NCBI GenBank assembly: GCA_036274645.1
Contig: DASUFH010000292.1
Coordinates: 1 to 58,233, forward strand
DNA length: 58,233 nt
Reading direction: 5' to 3'
Source: DASUFH01 sp036274645
GTDB lineage: Bacteria > Acidobacteriota > Terriglobia > 20CM-2-55-15
Shown here: positions 8,633 to 17,653 of the stretch, piece after piece
How positions within the stretch are numbered: the stretch's first letter is position 1
Layout: every line of letters starts with the position of its first letter
The notes under the pieces: model-generated
What the model was told of the DNA's origin: nothing
Seen by the model: only the letters and a program-made list of their open reading frames with translations
The model's database searches: none
Program-made: the position numbers and the translations under genes

Positions 8633-8864
8633 CACTGGCTTCCAAGCCTACAATCTCGAAAATCTTGTGTCTACTTTTTTCTCCGGAAATCAATGAGATC
8701 GCGTTCGGTTTCACGCCAATCTGCTCGGCAAGAAACGCCAGCGCGGCGCGGTTCGCCTTGCCGTCGATTGCCGGCGCGTTGATCCGCAGCACGAGACTGC
8801 CATCCCGGTAGCCCCCGAACTCCGCTTTTCGCGCATTGGGAATGACCCGTACCTTGAGCTTCAC
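8592..8864 (-). CDS. YggU/DUF167-family protein
   Basis: About 90 residues from GTG at 8864. The body shows the conserved DUF167 pattern: KVRVIPNARKAEFGG, then LRINAPAIDGKANRAALAFLA, then the basic EKSRHKIFEIVG. DUF167 proteins are small conserved alpha/beta proteins of unknown function, frequently encoded next to yggS, as here. The frame stays open upstream into yggS, so a longer form starting at 8954 is possible. The shorter form matches the family length and leaves a 31-bp gap to yggS. Confidence 0.82.
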   Translation of the reverse strand: MKLKVRVIPNARKAEFGGYRDGSLVLRINAPAIDGKANRAALAFLAEQIGVKPNAISLISGEKSRHKIFEIVGLEASDVERRLAASPARR

Positions 8865-8895
8865 AGCCGTGTGGCGCCAATCCGGACCTTCAATT

Positions 8896-9564
8896 TCATG
8901 ACCGCGCTCCAAAAAGCGCCGTGCCAATCCGGATGATCGTGGCGCCCTCCTCAATGGCGATTTCGAAATCGTGGCTCATGCCCATTGAGAGCTCACGAAG
9001 TTGCAGCTGTTCGGCCAACTCGCGCAGGCGCCGGAAATAGGGACGGGTCGATTCCGGGTCGTCCGAGTAGGGCGGAACGGTCATCAATCCTCGCAGGTCG
9101 AGATGGCGGCATTCGCGGACGATGCCGGCAAGCTCCACAAGGCCCGTTTCCGCGACCCCGCCCTTGGACGACTCTCCGCTGAGATTGGCTTCGATCAATA
9201 CGGGCAGTCTGCGGCCGGAATCCACATCGAGTTTTTTCGCGACGTCGGCGCGATCCACCGAATGGACCCAGTCGAAGTTCTCGGCAATCTTGCGGGCCTT
9301 GTTGGTCTGGATTCGGCCGATGAAGTGCCAGGTCAGAGGCGCGCCGGCAAGTTCCTCCCGCTTCGATAACGCTTCCTGCAGCCGGTTCTCGCCGATTTCC
9401 CGAACGCCACAGGCGATGGCCTCGCGAATCCGTACGGCGGGCACGGTCTTCGTAACGGCCATCAGGCGGATGTCCGCCGCATTCCTGCCGCTGCGGAGCG
9501 CAGCGGCCGCGACCCGTTCCTGAATACGACGGAGGTTGCCGGCGATTTCCGTTTCGGCGTTCAA
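8896..9564 (-). CDS. yggS: YggS/PLPBP-family pyridoxal-phosphate homeostasis protein
   Basis: 222 residues with the family lysine for PLP in LMAVTKTVPA (Lys39). Also visible are GENRLQEAL, WHFIGRIQTNKAR, and the C-terminal SMGMSHDFEIAIEEGAT with RIGTALFGAR. The family binds PLP in a single TIM-barrel domain and buffers vitamin B6 and amino-acid metabolism without known enzymatic activity. The start is TTG at 9564, overlapping the ku stop (TTGA), so it is probably translated by coupling from ku. It is followed by the usual neighbour yggU. Confidence 0.93.
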   Translation of the reverse strand: MNAETEIAGNLRRIQERVAAAALRSGRNAADIRLMAVTKTVPAVRIREAIACGVREIGENRLQEALSKREELAGAPLTWHFIGRIQTNKARKIAENFDWVHSVDRADVAKKLDVDSGRRLPVLIEANLSGESSKGGVAETGLVELAGIVRECRHLDLRGLMTVPPYSDDPESTRPYFRRLRELAEQLQLRELSMGMSHDFEIAIEEGATIIRIGTALFGARS

Positions 9565-10418
9565 CGCGCCTTTCGGGATCGCGGGCGGGAGCGTCCGCCA
9601 TCCTCAACCAGGACGGGTTCGCTCTCAGCCTTTATAGGACTGGATTTTTTCTGGGTTTCCTTCAAGCTTTCCTTGAGGACTTCCATCAGGTCGACGACCT
9701 TGCCGGCGGTTTTCGGCGCGGGAGCGGCGGCCTTGAATGTCACGCCTTCCACCTTGGCCCGGATGATCGCGAGAACCTTGTCGTGGTACTCATCGCGGTA
9801 CTTGGCGGGCTCGAATGTTCCCGACATCGAATCGATGAGCATATTGGCCAGGCCCATTTCCTTTTCGCTGATGTCGATTTTCTTCGGGAGGTTCAACTCA
9901 CCCGGATCGACGATCTCATGGGCAAAGCGCATCATTTCGAGCGCAATCATCGAACCTACCGGTTTCACCGCAGCCAGATGCTCCCGGGATTTCAGCACGA
10001 CACGCGCAATACCCACCCGTTTGGATTGGGCCAGCGCCTCCCGCATGAGGGCATAGGCGCGCTCGCCGCCCTTCTGGGGTTCGAGGTAATAGGGCTTGTC
10101 GAAGTAGATGGGATCGATTTCCTCTTCCCTGACGAATTCCAGGATTTGAATGGTCTTGGTCAGTTCGATATCCGCCTTGTCGAGATCCTCGTCGGTGACT
10201 TCGACGTACTGGCCCTTTTCGTACTCGTATCCCCGGGTAATCTCGTCCCAAGGCACTTCCTTGTCCTCGGCATCGCAATATCGCTTGTAAGACACCTTGC
10301 TGAGGTCTTTCTTGTGAAGGTAATGCAGGGAGACCTCATCTCGTCGGGTTGCGCTGAACAGGGAGATGGGGATCGTCACCAGCGCAAAGCTGATATTGCC
10401 TTTCCAAATCGCTCTCAT
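9561..10418 (-). CDS. ku: Ku-like DNA end-binding protein
   Basis: 285 residues beginning MRAIWKGNISFALVTIPISLFSAT, the typical bacterial Ku start. The Ku bridge/core follows (YEYEKGQYVEVTDEDLD, FDKPYYLEP, ARVVLKSREHLAAVKP), and then a basic Lys/Arg-rich C-terminus. Ku binds double-strand breaks and recruits LigD in bacterial non-homologous end joining. No ligD is present in this window; ku is instead first in an operon with yggS and yggU. Confidence 0.96.
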   Translation of the reverse strand: MRAIWKGNISFALVTIPISLFSATRRDEVSLHYLHKKDLSKVSYKRYCDAEDKEVPWDEITRGYEYEKGQYVEVTDEDLDKADIELTKTIQILEFVREEEIDPIYFDKPYYLEPQKGGERAYALMREALAQSKRVGIARVVLKSREHLAAVKPVGSMIALEMMRFAHEIVDPGELNLPKKIDISEKEMGLANMLIDSMSGTFEPAKYRDEYHDKVLAIIRAKVEGVTFKAAAPAPKTAGKVVDLMEVLKESLKETQKKSSPIKAESEPVLVEDGGRSRPRSRKAR

Positions 10419-10715
10419 AGACCGCTCTCCTCGTTTGCAGGGAAGCTGGAAACTGCGCGACCTTGAACAAACCGCGCGATTTTAACACGTTGTCATACCG
10501 GTTGAGACGCTTCGGTCCAATCCCGTCCGGTCAGAAATGATATGAAGGCTGGTTAACCCATAACGACGTTGCTGTCCCGGATGAAGTTCCTCGGATGGAT
10601 CCAATCCTGAAGTTTCCGGTTAGAATCCTGCCATGTCGATTGCGGAAGAACGATTGTGCATGGGAAATGATGAAGGCTGGCGCCGCGAAGGGCCCGCGTC
10701 TGACACCTCTGTCCA

Positions 10716-12107
10716 ATGAATCGCCGGCTGTTTTTCCTCCTGATTTCCATTCTCGCTGTGAAGCTGTTCTTCCTTGCGGTCGATTCGTACCCGGGCTTGA
10801 TGTTCGGTGACTCGGCTTCGTATCTGACCACGGCGCTGCAAAAGTGGATACCGCCGGACCGGAGCTTCCTGTACGGTTTCATCATTCGGAGGCTGACGGT
10901 AAACTTCCGCATCCATTCACTCATTCCTGTTGTGGTTTTTCAGGCGTTGCTTTCGGGACTGGCGAGCTGGCTCGCAGGTTACTGCCTCGTGAGGTTCTTT
11001 CACGCGCGTTTCTCCGTGGCCGCCCTCTTCAGCCTGTTGATGTCGATCGAGCCGATGAGTCTGATGTTCGAGCGGTTCATCCTGCCCGACTCCCTCACGG
11101 CTTCCGTGTTCGCGATCTTCATGTGCGCGGTTTTCAGCTATATGCAAACCCCCCGGCTGAGGATGTTGGCCTGGGTGCAGATACTTTCTACGCTCCTCGT
11201 CGCGCTGCGGCTGAATTTCCTGCCAGTGGCGATCGGCGCCTCCGTGCTGCTGCCGCCACTCACCCCGGCTCTTCGACAACGCTGGCGGATCTCGGGCTAC
11301 AGGGCGATTCTGGGACCGGTTGCGTTTTCCCTTCTATTGAGTCAGGGGCTCCTGTGGGGGTATCGCTCGGTGTACGGAGATCTGATCGGGAAGCCGGCGG
11401 CGTACAGCTATAGCGACGGCAGTTTCCTTATAGCGGTTGTCGTCCTCCTGCTGGAGCCGGCGGACTTTCCCCGCCGGGTTGATGGCGGCGCAATACTCAA
11501 GGAAGCCCGCTACACGATATCCGATCCACGCATGCGCCCGGCCAATCACTGGATGGAGGGAGGGCTGTGCGATGTCTTTCAACAGGTAGTCGGCGACCCT
11601 GACGAAGCAAACGCCCTGATGAAAGAGACTGCGTTGAACGCTGTGCTGCGTAATCCCGCCGGTGTTGCGAAACTCGCCGTCGGGTTATACCTGGACTTCT
11701 TTAATGCAAAGGAGCTTCGCGACACTCTGAAGATTGAAGAAGGACAGGGCCACGAAGCCACAATGCAACAGGCGGAGACGCTGTTAACCAGCTTCAACTT
11801 CGATGTGCAAGAAGACATGCGCTTCGACTCGGTAACGAAGGTCTGGCACGGGATGGCGCTACCCTGGTACTGGTTGCTTCTGGTCTTCCCGATGCTCTAC
11901 TTGCCCTATCTCTTCCTGCGACGGCAAGCCATCGGGCCGCAACACGTGTTGTGCTTCCTGTTCGCGGCGATGATTGTCGTGGAAACGGTGGCGCTGGTCG
12001 AACGAATCGTGACTCGTTACTTGGTCGCGGAGGCATGGCTGCTGTGTGTGGCAATCGGCGCGATGATGCCGCGGGAGATGGGCAAACCGGATGAACGCCC
12101 CAGCTAA
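10716..12107 (+). CDS. Polytopic membrane protein, GT-C glycosyltransferase-like
   Basis: 463 residues with about 9-10 hydrophobic segments. After the first helix comes YPGLMFGDSASYLTTAL, where an acidic residue in the first outside loop resembles the Asp of GT-C (PMT/ArnT-type) glycosyltransferases. The segment RFILPDSLTASVFAIFM is also typical of such proteins. A soluble loop near residues 250-340 separates the last helices. The gene stands alone, divergent from ku (297 bp, no further gene seen there) and convergent with the sensor-like gene. Function and substrate are unknown. Confidence 0.6.
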   Translation: MNRRLFFLLISILAVKLFFLAVDSYPGLMFGDSASYLTTALQKWIPPDRSFLYGFIIRRLTVNFRIHSLIPVVVFQALLSGLASWLAGYCLVRFFHARFSVAALFSLLMSIEPMSLMFERFILPDSLTASVFAIFMCAVFSYMQTPRLRMLAWVQILSTLLVALRLNFLPVAIGASVLLPPLTPALRQRWRISGYRAILGPVAFSLLLSQGLLWGYRSVYGDLIGKPAAYSYSDGSFLIAVVVLLLEPADFPRRVDGGAILKEARYTISDPRMRPANHWMEGGLCDVFQQVVGDPDEANALMKETALNAVLRNPAGVAKLAVGLYLDFFNAKELRDTLKIEEGQGHEATMQQAETLLTSFNFDVQEDMRFDSVTKVWHGMALPWYWLLLVFPMLYLPYLFLRRQAIGPQHVLCFLFAAMIVVETVALVERIVTRYLVAEAWLLCVAIGAMMPREMGKPDERPS

Positions 12108-12215
12108 GGAGCGCCCTGCCGCGATTTTCGTATCGACTGACGCGCAAACGTCATCGAACTTTCGAATATGCTGGAGCGCATGAATCGTTGTTTGAAGATG
12201 CCAGCGGTTAACTAA

Positions 12216-15200
12216 CTAGGATTTTCCGGGCTTGATCCACTGCAGGATCACATCCTGCAATTTAAGAAAAGCGGTTAACAGCCCGGTGACCCCGGTTGCG
12301 ACAGCCACCAGGCTGGACTGCCAGCCTGGCTGGGTCGCCGCCAGGAAGAGTCCCAATCCGGCCAGCGCAACAATCAGGAGCAGGCGAATGTAGCGCCAGC
12401 TGCGCCACTCTGAGACCTTGTGGGAGTCCTGCAGCTGTTGTTTCATGGTTGCCTTCCTGGCCAGCAGAAAGGCGGCAAACACTTTGGAGCCGGGTTGCAA
12501 ATCCGGAGCCAGTTGCAGGAGGCCGCGGTTGAAAAGGTCCGCCACCATGTGTTTCTGTCGTGGATTGGCGATGTGTTCCTGCGCGACTTGCGCCAGCAGT
12601 TGCTTTTCTTCCGGGAGAAGGTTTTGCCAGATCCTCTCGCACTCATCCGCGGACTGTGGCGGTCCCGTCTCAGGCGTCTTGAACTCCGCATGAAACAGCC
12701 CGTTTGTGTTCCAACGAATCCACCACAGGAGGACCAGGACAATGGCCGTGATTCCGAGCAGCCCACGCGCTCCGATCGTTCCGTTCTCGATGTAAGCGGG
12801 TTTTTCAAAATGTGAGCGATACAGCGCGTCGTTGTCGATGGGGAGGTAGTATTCCAGAAGTTCGTGCGCGCCCATCAATTGAAATGATCCGGGAAGTGGA
12901 CGGTTTGCCTGACGGGCGGCCGGCTCAAGACACGCGCCGGGACTGGTATCCGGGCCGTACGGTGTGGGGCAGATATTGATGTAGGAGTTGCGCGCGCGTA
13001 TCCGCTGGTCAATCACCGATTCGAGATCGCCTTCGGCGCGTCTTTCTGCGGCGAAGGCCAGTTTCGCGTCGGCCCATTGTTCCGCCATCCATCTCCGCTC
13101 CGTGGCGACAGCTTTTCCGAATTCATAGCGCAGAGTCAGTCGAAACAACGTGGCGGCGGGAACGATGACGACACACAACGCCAGCAGGACAACTTCGGCG
13201 GCCTGCCAGTGTCCTCGGCCCAACGGCGCGTGAGGCCTTTTCAACCATGGCCGCGAAGCGCAGATCGTGATGCCAGCGGCGGCCGCGATAATGGGAATGA
13301 TCAGAACCAGGCCGGACTCGCCTGTTCCATGAATGAGAAGCATGCCGGCAAGAAGCGCCAGAAGGAAAGCGGCGCCCAGGAGTTGGTGCAGTCGCGTTAA
13401 ACCACCGTGGGGCCAGAGCCATGCGCCTAATTTGCGCTCTCTGTCGGCTCGCGTTACGAGCGCTCCCGCAAGCAGGAGAATCAGCAGCGCCAGCATCGTT
13501 ACCGATAGGCTCGTGGCAAACGTGTGCGCCACGAGCGCGCGCTCCACGGACTGATCCCGGAACACGGCGAGGTACAGGACATTAACACCAGGGGAATCGC
13601 TCTGAAGTCCGAGCGGAAGCATCACGAAGCGATGAGGGCGTTCATGATAGCGTCCGGAGATTGGCTCCGGAGCCGGCGCGTCATCCGTGACGGGCGCGTA
13701 GCCCTCGCTCGCCGCGGCCCCGTTTCCAGCGTTGCGGGAATGGGTGGTAAAAACCAGACTTTTCAGCGTGGGACCAATGCTGGTCTGGGAGAAGAAGTTT
13801 TCGCGCAAAGAGAGTTTGGTATCGGAGTGATACAGCACCCTTCCTTCCCTATTGAAAACCGCGAATCCATATCCGGCAGGCAGTGGTGTCTGATCCAACG
13901 ACAGAAGCCGGACCACGGCGGCGACAACGTAGTGTCCTTCGACATTCTGGATTCCGCAGGCGCCCGCGTCCAGGCGGGAAGGGACGGAGAGAAATGTCTT
14001 GAGCTTTCCATCCGTGATGGACCGGTCCGGGGCGATGAAGAAGTCCGGCTTGCCGTCGTCCAGCTTGAAGAGGCTCTTATCATGGACAGCGCGATAGTAG
14101 TGTCGCGCGGCGATCTGATCCCTCTTTAACAGCGTTGCGACCGGGTCAGCCGTGATCTTCAGATTCTGATCGCCCTCTGGCGAGATCCACGCCATTTGTT
14201 CAATGAGGATGGGACTGCTGGGTTGCGGTGGCCGGATGAGGGCGTTGTTCTCTCTGAGCCAGTTGACCTGGGCGCCACTCATACAGCGCTTTTGCGGCCA
14301 TGTCCGGGCGATCTGTTCGTCGTATTCAACGACTTGATCCCGCAGATCGCTCACCTCCTTTTCGAAGTGTCCGCTCAGGTCTTTAGCCAGGGCCTGGAGT
14401 CCGCTGTCGGCTATCGAGGACCAATACCCATAGCTGTCCCACCCGATCACGACAAACGTGAGGAGCGCCAGCAGAGCTCCGGAGCTGAGATAGAGGAGAT
14501 AGACGTCGGTCATGCTGAAACGCTCACGTCTATCCAACGCGATCAGTTTAATGAACGGAAATCCGAACAGGCCCACCATCAGCAGGATCGTCAGAAGCGC
14601 GATGAAATAGGAGTCAATGGCCATCGCCTGGCGCACCAGGTCCATGGTCTGGACTGCGCCGCCGAGCAGCAGCGTCTTGTGGAGGGACGCCGACAGAGGA
14701 ACGGGCTGCAGGTACGCCTGATAACCCGCGCCCAGATCGAGCGGAATGCGGCCGCTGAGCGAGCGAATCCTGCTCCATTCCGCATCCTTGTCGCCGCTCA
14801 GGGTTTCCTTGAGGTTTTCAATCCGGATGTTGCCGGGGCTGTCTGCCGCCGAGTCGCGGAATTCCCGTTCTCCCCATCGCAGCCAGCGGCGCCAGTGGCG
14901 TTGGGCCGGATCATCCTGGTAGAGGATCGACCCATCATCGCCGGCCACGAAGATGAACTGGAACGACTCCGGAAACGACAGGTCCTTCAGAAGCTCCCCG
15001 GGCAGGTATTCGAAAGAAGCGAGGGTACCCTGACCGCGAACAACATCGATGGCGAGCGCCTTGTCGGCTGAGAATCCGATATGGACATCGCCGGTTTCCC
15101 CTGGCTTCAGTTGGGAACACTTCGCGTTCAATTTCAGATAGGGCTGATCCCGGTCAAAGGCGCACCAGGAGTCCGGGGACTTCGCGTTGGCGGACGAGAC

Positions 15201-15470
15201 GAAATTCGTTGCCGTCAGCAGGGCGTTGTCAATCGAGCGGCCCAGCTCCGCAGCCGCGCTGGCAAGCTCGCGCTCATTTCGATCGTTCAGACGTCCGTAT
15301 TGAATGACGACGTAAGCGACATAGACGGCGATGATCATGATGGCCGCAATGAGCGGCGCGCGGAGAGGGAACGACCGCGTGTCGTGAGATGTGGACAAAT
15401 GCGCCTCGCTTGTCGCGCCGCTCGTTGGTTGTTGTACTGCTGGAGAAGCAGCGGCTGGCGCAGTATACAT
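12216..15470 (-). CDS. Large multi-pass sensor-like membrane protein with STAND-type C-terminal wHTH and two-helix module
   Basis: 1084 residues from ATG at 15470 (a longer frame reaches GTG 15536). TM1 lies at about 37-57. An outside region of about 240 residues and a second of about 300 residues resemble Cache-type sensor modules (for example YGFAVFNREGRVLYHSD). A cluster of helices follows, then a third outside loop and another TM (GITAIVLVLLWWIRW). The cytoplasmic tail contains LLPEEKQLLAQVAQEHI ... MVADLFNRGLLQL, a winged-helix-like module. It ends in two helices (LLIVALAGLGLFLAATQPGW and VAVATGVTGLLTAFLKLQ) like those I recall at the C-termini of STAND-type signalling proteins. No kinase, cyclase or receiver domain is encoded, and no partner gene is adjacent. 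Function unknown. Confidence 0.6.
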   Translation of the reverse strand: MYTAPAAASPAVQQPTSGATSEAHLSTSHDTRSFPLRAPLIAAIMIIAVYVAYVVIQYGRLNDRNERELASAAAELGRSIDNALLTATNFVSSANAKSPDSWCAFDRDQPYLKLNAKCSQLKPGETGDVHIGFSADKALAIDVVRGQGTLASFEYLPGELLKDLSFPESFQFIFVAGDDGSILYQDDPAQRHWRRWLRWGEREFRDSAADSPGNIRIENLKETLSGDKDAEWSRIRSLSGRIPLDLGAGYQAYLQPVPLSASLHKTLLLGGAVQTMDLVRQAMAIDSYFIALLTILLMVGLFGFPFIKLIALDRRERFSMTDVYLLYLSSGALLALLTFVVIGWDSYGYWSSIADSGLQALAKDLSGHFEKEVSDLRDQVVEYDEQIARTWPQKRCMSGAQVNWLRENNALIRPPQPSSPILIEQMAWISPEGDQNLKITADPVATLLKRDQIAARHYYRAVHDKSLFKLDDGKPDFFIAPDRSITDGKLKTFLSVPSRLDAGACGIQNVEGHYVVAAVVRLLSLDQTPLPAGYGFAVFNREGRVLYHSDTKLSLRENFFSQTSIGPTLKSLVFTTHSRNAGNGAAASEGYAPVTDDAPAPEPISGRYHERPHRFVMLPLGLQSDSPGVNVLYLAVFRDQSVERALVAHTFATSLSVTMLALLILLLAGALVTRADRERKLGAWLWPHGGLTRLHQLLGAAFLLALLAGMLLIHGTGESGLVLIIPIIAAAAGITICASRPWLKRPHAPLGRGHWQAAEVVLLALCVVIVPAATLFRLTLRYEFGKAVATERRWMAEQWADAKLAFAAERRAEGDLESVIDQRIRARNSYINICPTPYGPDTSPGACLEPAARQANRPLPGSFQLMGAHELLEYYLPIDNDALYRSHFEKPAYIENGTIGARGLLGITAIVLVLLWWIRWNTNGLFHAEFKTPETGPPQSADECERIWQNLLPEEKQLLAQVAQEHIANPRQKHMVADLFNRGLLQLAPDLQPGSKVFAAFLLARKATMKQQLQDSHKVSEWRSWRYIRLLLIVALAGLGLFLAATQPGWQSSLVAVATGVTGLLTAFLKLQDVILQWIKPGKS

Positions 15471-15747
15471 CGTCCGCCGGGCCGTTAAGGTTGCAGTTCG
15501 CAGGTCGGGGCTGACCGGGTGTGTCCGCCTTCCCACAAGGACTATCGAGAGGTTAGTCGGATCACTTTGCCATGATGCTACCGTTGCGTGGCGTTGCGGT
15601 GAGTGAGAGCAAGACAGGGAAGGCCGGGGCTCTCTGGAAAACCGTTAGCCTTCCTTCAATTCTCCGCGCGCTCCTCGCAATCTCTTTGCCTGGCGCATCC
15701 CAGAAACAGCTGAAGGCGTTCCGACGCCGTGATGATCCCGCCTGCGA

Positions 15748-15978
15748 TCACTCGGATTGACTGAATGACCTTTCCGTTTCCTCCACGTGGCCTAAAACGA
15801 TGCCCGCCCCACCCGTATCCGTTGCAACGCTGAGTCTGGAGGCTGCGTCGCGCACCCGGGAATCAGCCAGAGCGGCCTGTCGCAAGGAATCTTCCGGCCC
15901 GCCGCCGCGCAGTGCAACCACGGTTGATGAGAGCAAGAGCACACTGGTGACCAGTGACAGCATTCGTCCAACGCTCAT
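15748..15978 (-). CDS. Small exported hypothetical protein, possibly a truncated ankyrin-type gene
   Basis: 76 residues from ATG at 15978, preceded by a clear GGAGG six nt upstream. The N-terminus is signal-peptide-like (MLSLVTSVLLLSSTVVAL). The rest includes DSRVRDAASR, which faintly recalls the first helix of exported ankyrin-repeat proteins (DSRVADAAM type), but no full repeat follows. It could be a remnant of a longer gene or a real small protein. I do not assign a function. Confidence 0.4.
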   Translation of the reverse strand: MSVGRMLSLVTSVLLLSSTVVALRGGGPEDSLRQAALADSRVRDAASRLSVATDTGGAGIVLGHVEETERSFSQSE

Positions 15979-16108
15979 GTTTTGCCTCCGGTTATCCAAA
16001 ACGACGACGAGGGGCAGGGCCTCGCCCCTAAATCTCCCACAATCTTTTCAGGTTTCGAGCTTTCGGGCTCTGCGCCGCAGACAAATGAAGCGAAGGGCAA
16101 GGTCGCCA

Positions 16109-16134
16109 AAAGGGCCCGAAAAGCCGGGCCCTTT
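16109..16134 (-). terminator. Rho-independent terminator after the DUF6152 operon
   Basis: Arms AAAGGGCCCG (16109-16118) and CGGGCCCTTT (16125-16134) form a 10-bp stem with a 6-nt loop. On the minus strand it sits 30 bp past the DUF6152 stop. The following T-tract is short, so efficiency is uncertain. Confidence 0.7.
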
Positions 16135-16163
16135 CGGCGGCGTCCATGACACGAAACTGCCGG

Positions 16164-16616
16164 CTAGTTACCGCCGGGCGCCGGACCGCGCGGAGCGGCG
16201 CCGCCGGGCGCCGGAGCGGGACCGCGTCTGCCGCCACCACCGCCGCGCTGCGACAGCGTCTGGCCGGATGGCAGGACGATTGACACGAAGAGCCCGCCCG
16301 GATCGCCGTTCTTCATTGGGTTACCCGTGACCTTAACCTTGTCGCCGGGTTTCAGCGTAGTCGCCTTCCAGCCCGCCTGCACGAGGTAGGTGGGTGAGGT
16401 CATCTCGAAATTCCAGATGTCCACGCCGCCTTTGCTGTTCGGGACCTCGAGCTCCACCCACGAATGGGGGTTGGCCCACTTGAATTGTTTTACTGTTCCC
16501 TCAATCGTCACAGTCTTCCCGGTGTCCACTCCGGCGGCGGAGTGATGCGCGTAGACTCCAACGGTCATACCCAGCGCGGTCGCCATTAATCCAAGCAACA
16601 AGATGAAGCGTTTCAT
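16164..16616 (-). CDS. DUF6152-family exported protein
   Basis: 150 residues. A signal peptide (MKRFILLLGLMATALGMTVGVYA) is followed by HHSAAGVDTGKTVTIEGTVKQFKWANPHSWVEL, the hallmark of DUF6152. The OB-like beta region continues to about 115, and the tail is low-complexity Gly/Arg/Pro (GGGGGRRGPAPAPGG). ATG at 16616 has GGAGGAG upstream. It is 11 bp downstream of another exported gene, a pairing often seen in Acidobacteriota and Proteobacteria. Function unknown; periplasmic location inferred. Confidence 0.82.
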   Translation of the reverse strand: MKRFILLLGLMATALGMTVGVYAHHSAAGVDTGKTVTIEGTVKQFKWANPHSWVELEVPNSKGGVDIWNFEMTSPTYLVQAGWKATTLKPGDKVKVTGNPMKNGDPGGLFVSIVLPSGQTLSQRGGGGGRRGPAPAPGGAAPRGPAPGGN

Positions 16617-16627
16617 TGCTCCTCCAA

Positions 16628-17443
16628 TTAATTCCGTTTGGTGATGTCTTCGCGGACGTTGTCCTGTGAGTGCACCGTCGGCATGTGTTCGTTGAGGTCC
16701 GGCAGGCATTCGACCTCGGCGATGTCGCGGTCGGTCACGCGCCGCCATGTCTTCGTCTGCTTCCACTCGCCTTCCCAGTTCCTGGGATCGATCAATGTGA
16801 ATTCGATCGACAGGCTGTTCGGATTCGGCATTGTGTAGCGCTCGATGATGCGCAGTTCATCGCTCGCGGGCACGCCCAGCCGGTCATTGATCCAATGATG
16901 TTCGTCCACGAAATTCCTGGTCTCGATGACCAGCGCGTTGCCATCCCAATGACCGATGGATTCGCCGTTGAAGCTGCGCACCGCGATGTCAGGGTCCGTG
17001 TGCTCTCGGCCGTCGAGATACACCACCCGCATGCTGTTCATCAGCTCCTGGATCATGAAAATCGAGGTGGGCAACTGGATCATGTCGATCGGCCACACGC
17101 GGGTCATCATGATCGGAACGCCCGCCGGCCAGCACAAGCCGATGTCGTTGCGGTAAACCTTGCCTTCCGCGGTCGCCTTCCTGGCGGCGTCGAAATGCGC
17201 CTGCGCCGCGGGCGTCAGCTTTACGGTGGCGGGCGGCTCGAACCGCTCATTCCCGCTGTGCAGCCACGTTCCAGTCAAATCGAACGGGGGTTTCGGACGG
17301 GCTTTGGCGAGGTTTTCGGGCGCGAGAACGCCGAGCGTACCCCGCGGCTGGAACTGCGCCGAAGTGTGCGATGCGCCGAAAACGACTGCCCAAAAAGCCA
17401 CCGCAATCAGGCCGCCCGAGCGGACGATCCGGGAATTGCTCAT
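16628..17443 (-). CDS. Exported hypothetical protein paired with DUF6152
   Basis: 271 residues from ATG at 17443, with GGAGG 7 nt upstream. A longer in-frame start at 17479 lacks a ribosome site and breaks the signal peptide. Signal peptide to about residue 32 (ASHTSAQ). The mature part has FDLTGTWLH, a middle with ELMNSMRVVYLDGREH, and HWDGNALVIETRNFVDEHHW, a pattern common in exported proteins that accompany DUF6152. I know no activity for this family. It is the first gene of a two-gene operon ending in the terminator at 16109-16134. Confidence 0.72.
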   Translation of the reverse strand: MSNSRIVRSGGLIAVAFWAVVFGASHTSAQFQPRGTLGVLAPENLAKARPKPPFDLTGTWLHSGNERFEPPATVKLTPAAQAHFDAARKATAEGKVYRNDIGLCWPAGVPIMMTRVWPIDMIQLPTSIFMIQELMNSMRVVYLDGREHTDPDIAVRSFNGESIGHWDGNALVIETRNFVDEHHWINDRLGVPASDELRIIERYTMPNPNSLSIEFTLIDPRNWEGEWKQTKTWRRVTDRDIAEVECLPDLNEHMPTVHSQDNVREDITKRN

Positions 17444-17653
17444 CGGTTTCCTCCAAATCCCAAACCTAATGACCGGCATCGTAGTGGCTCACACGAAAGC
17501 CTGTCAAACGTTTCCAGCCTGTCCGGCAATCTTTCCGGCCTGCCGCGAATGCCACGGCTGCGAAAGTCAAGGGCAGCCACACGGGGGACAGCCACACGTT
17601 GACTATGTCGCGATGAATGTCTATCGTTTGGCCGATCTAAACTGTACCGGGTG

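Noticed and set aside
15537..15747. Searched for a gene or RNA in the gap upstream of the sensor-like gene
   Set aside because: No start with a ribosome site, no tRNA fold and no terminator was recognised; only short frames without pattern.
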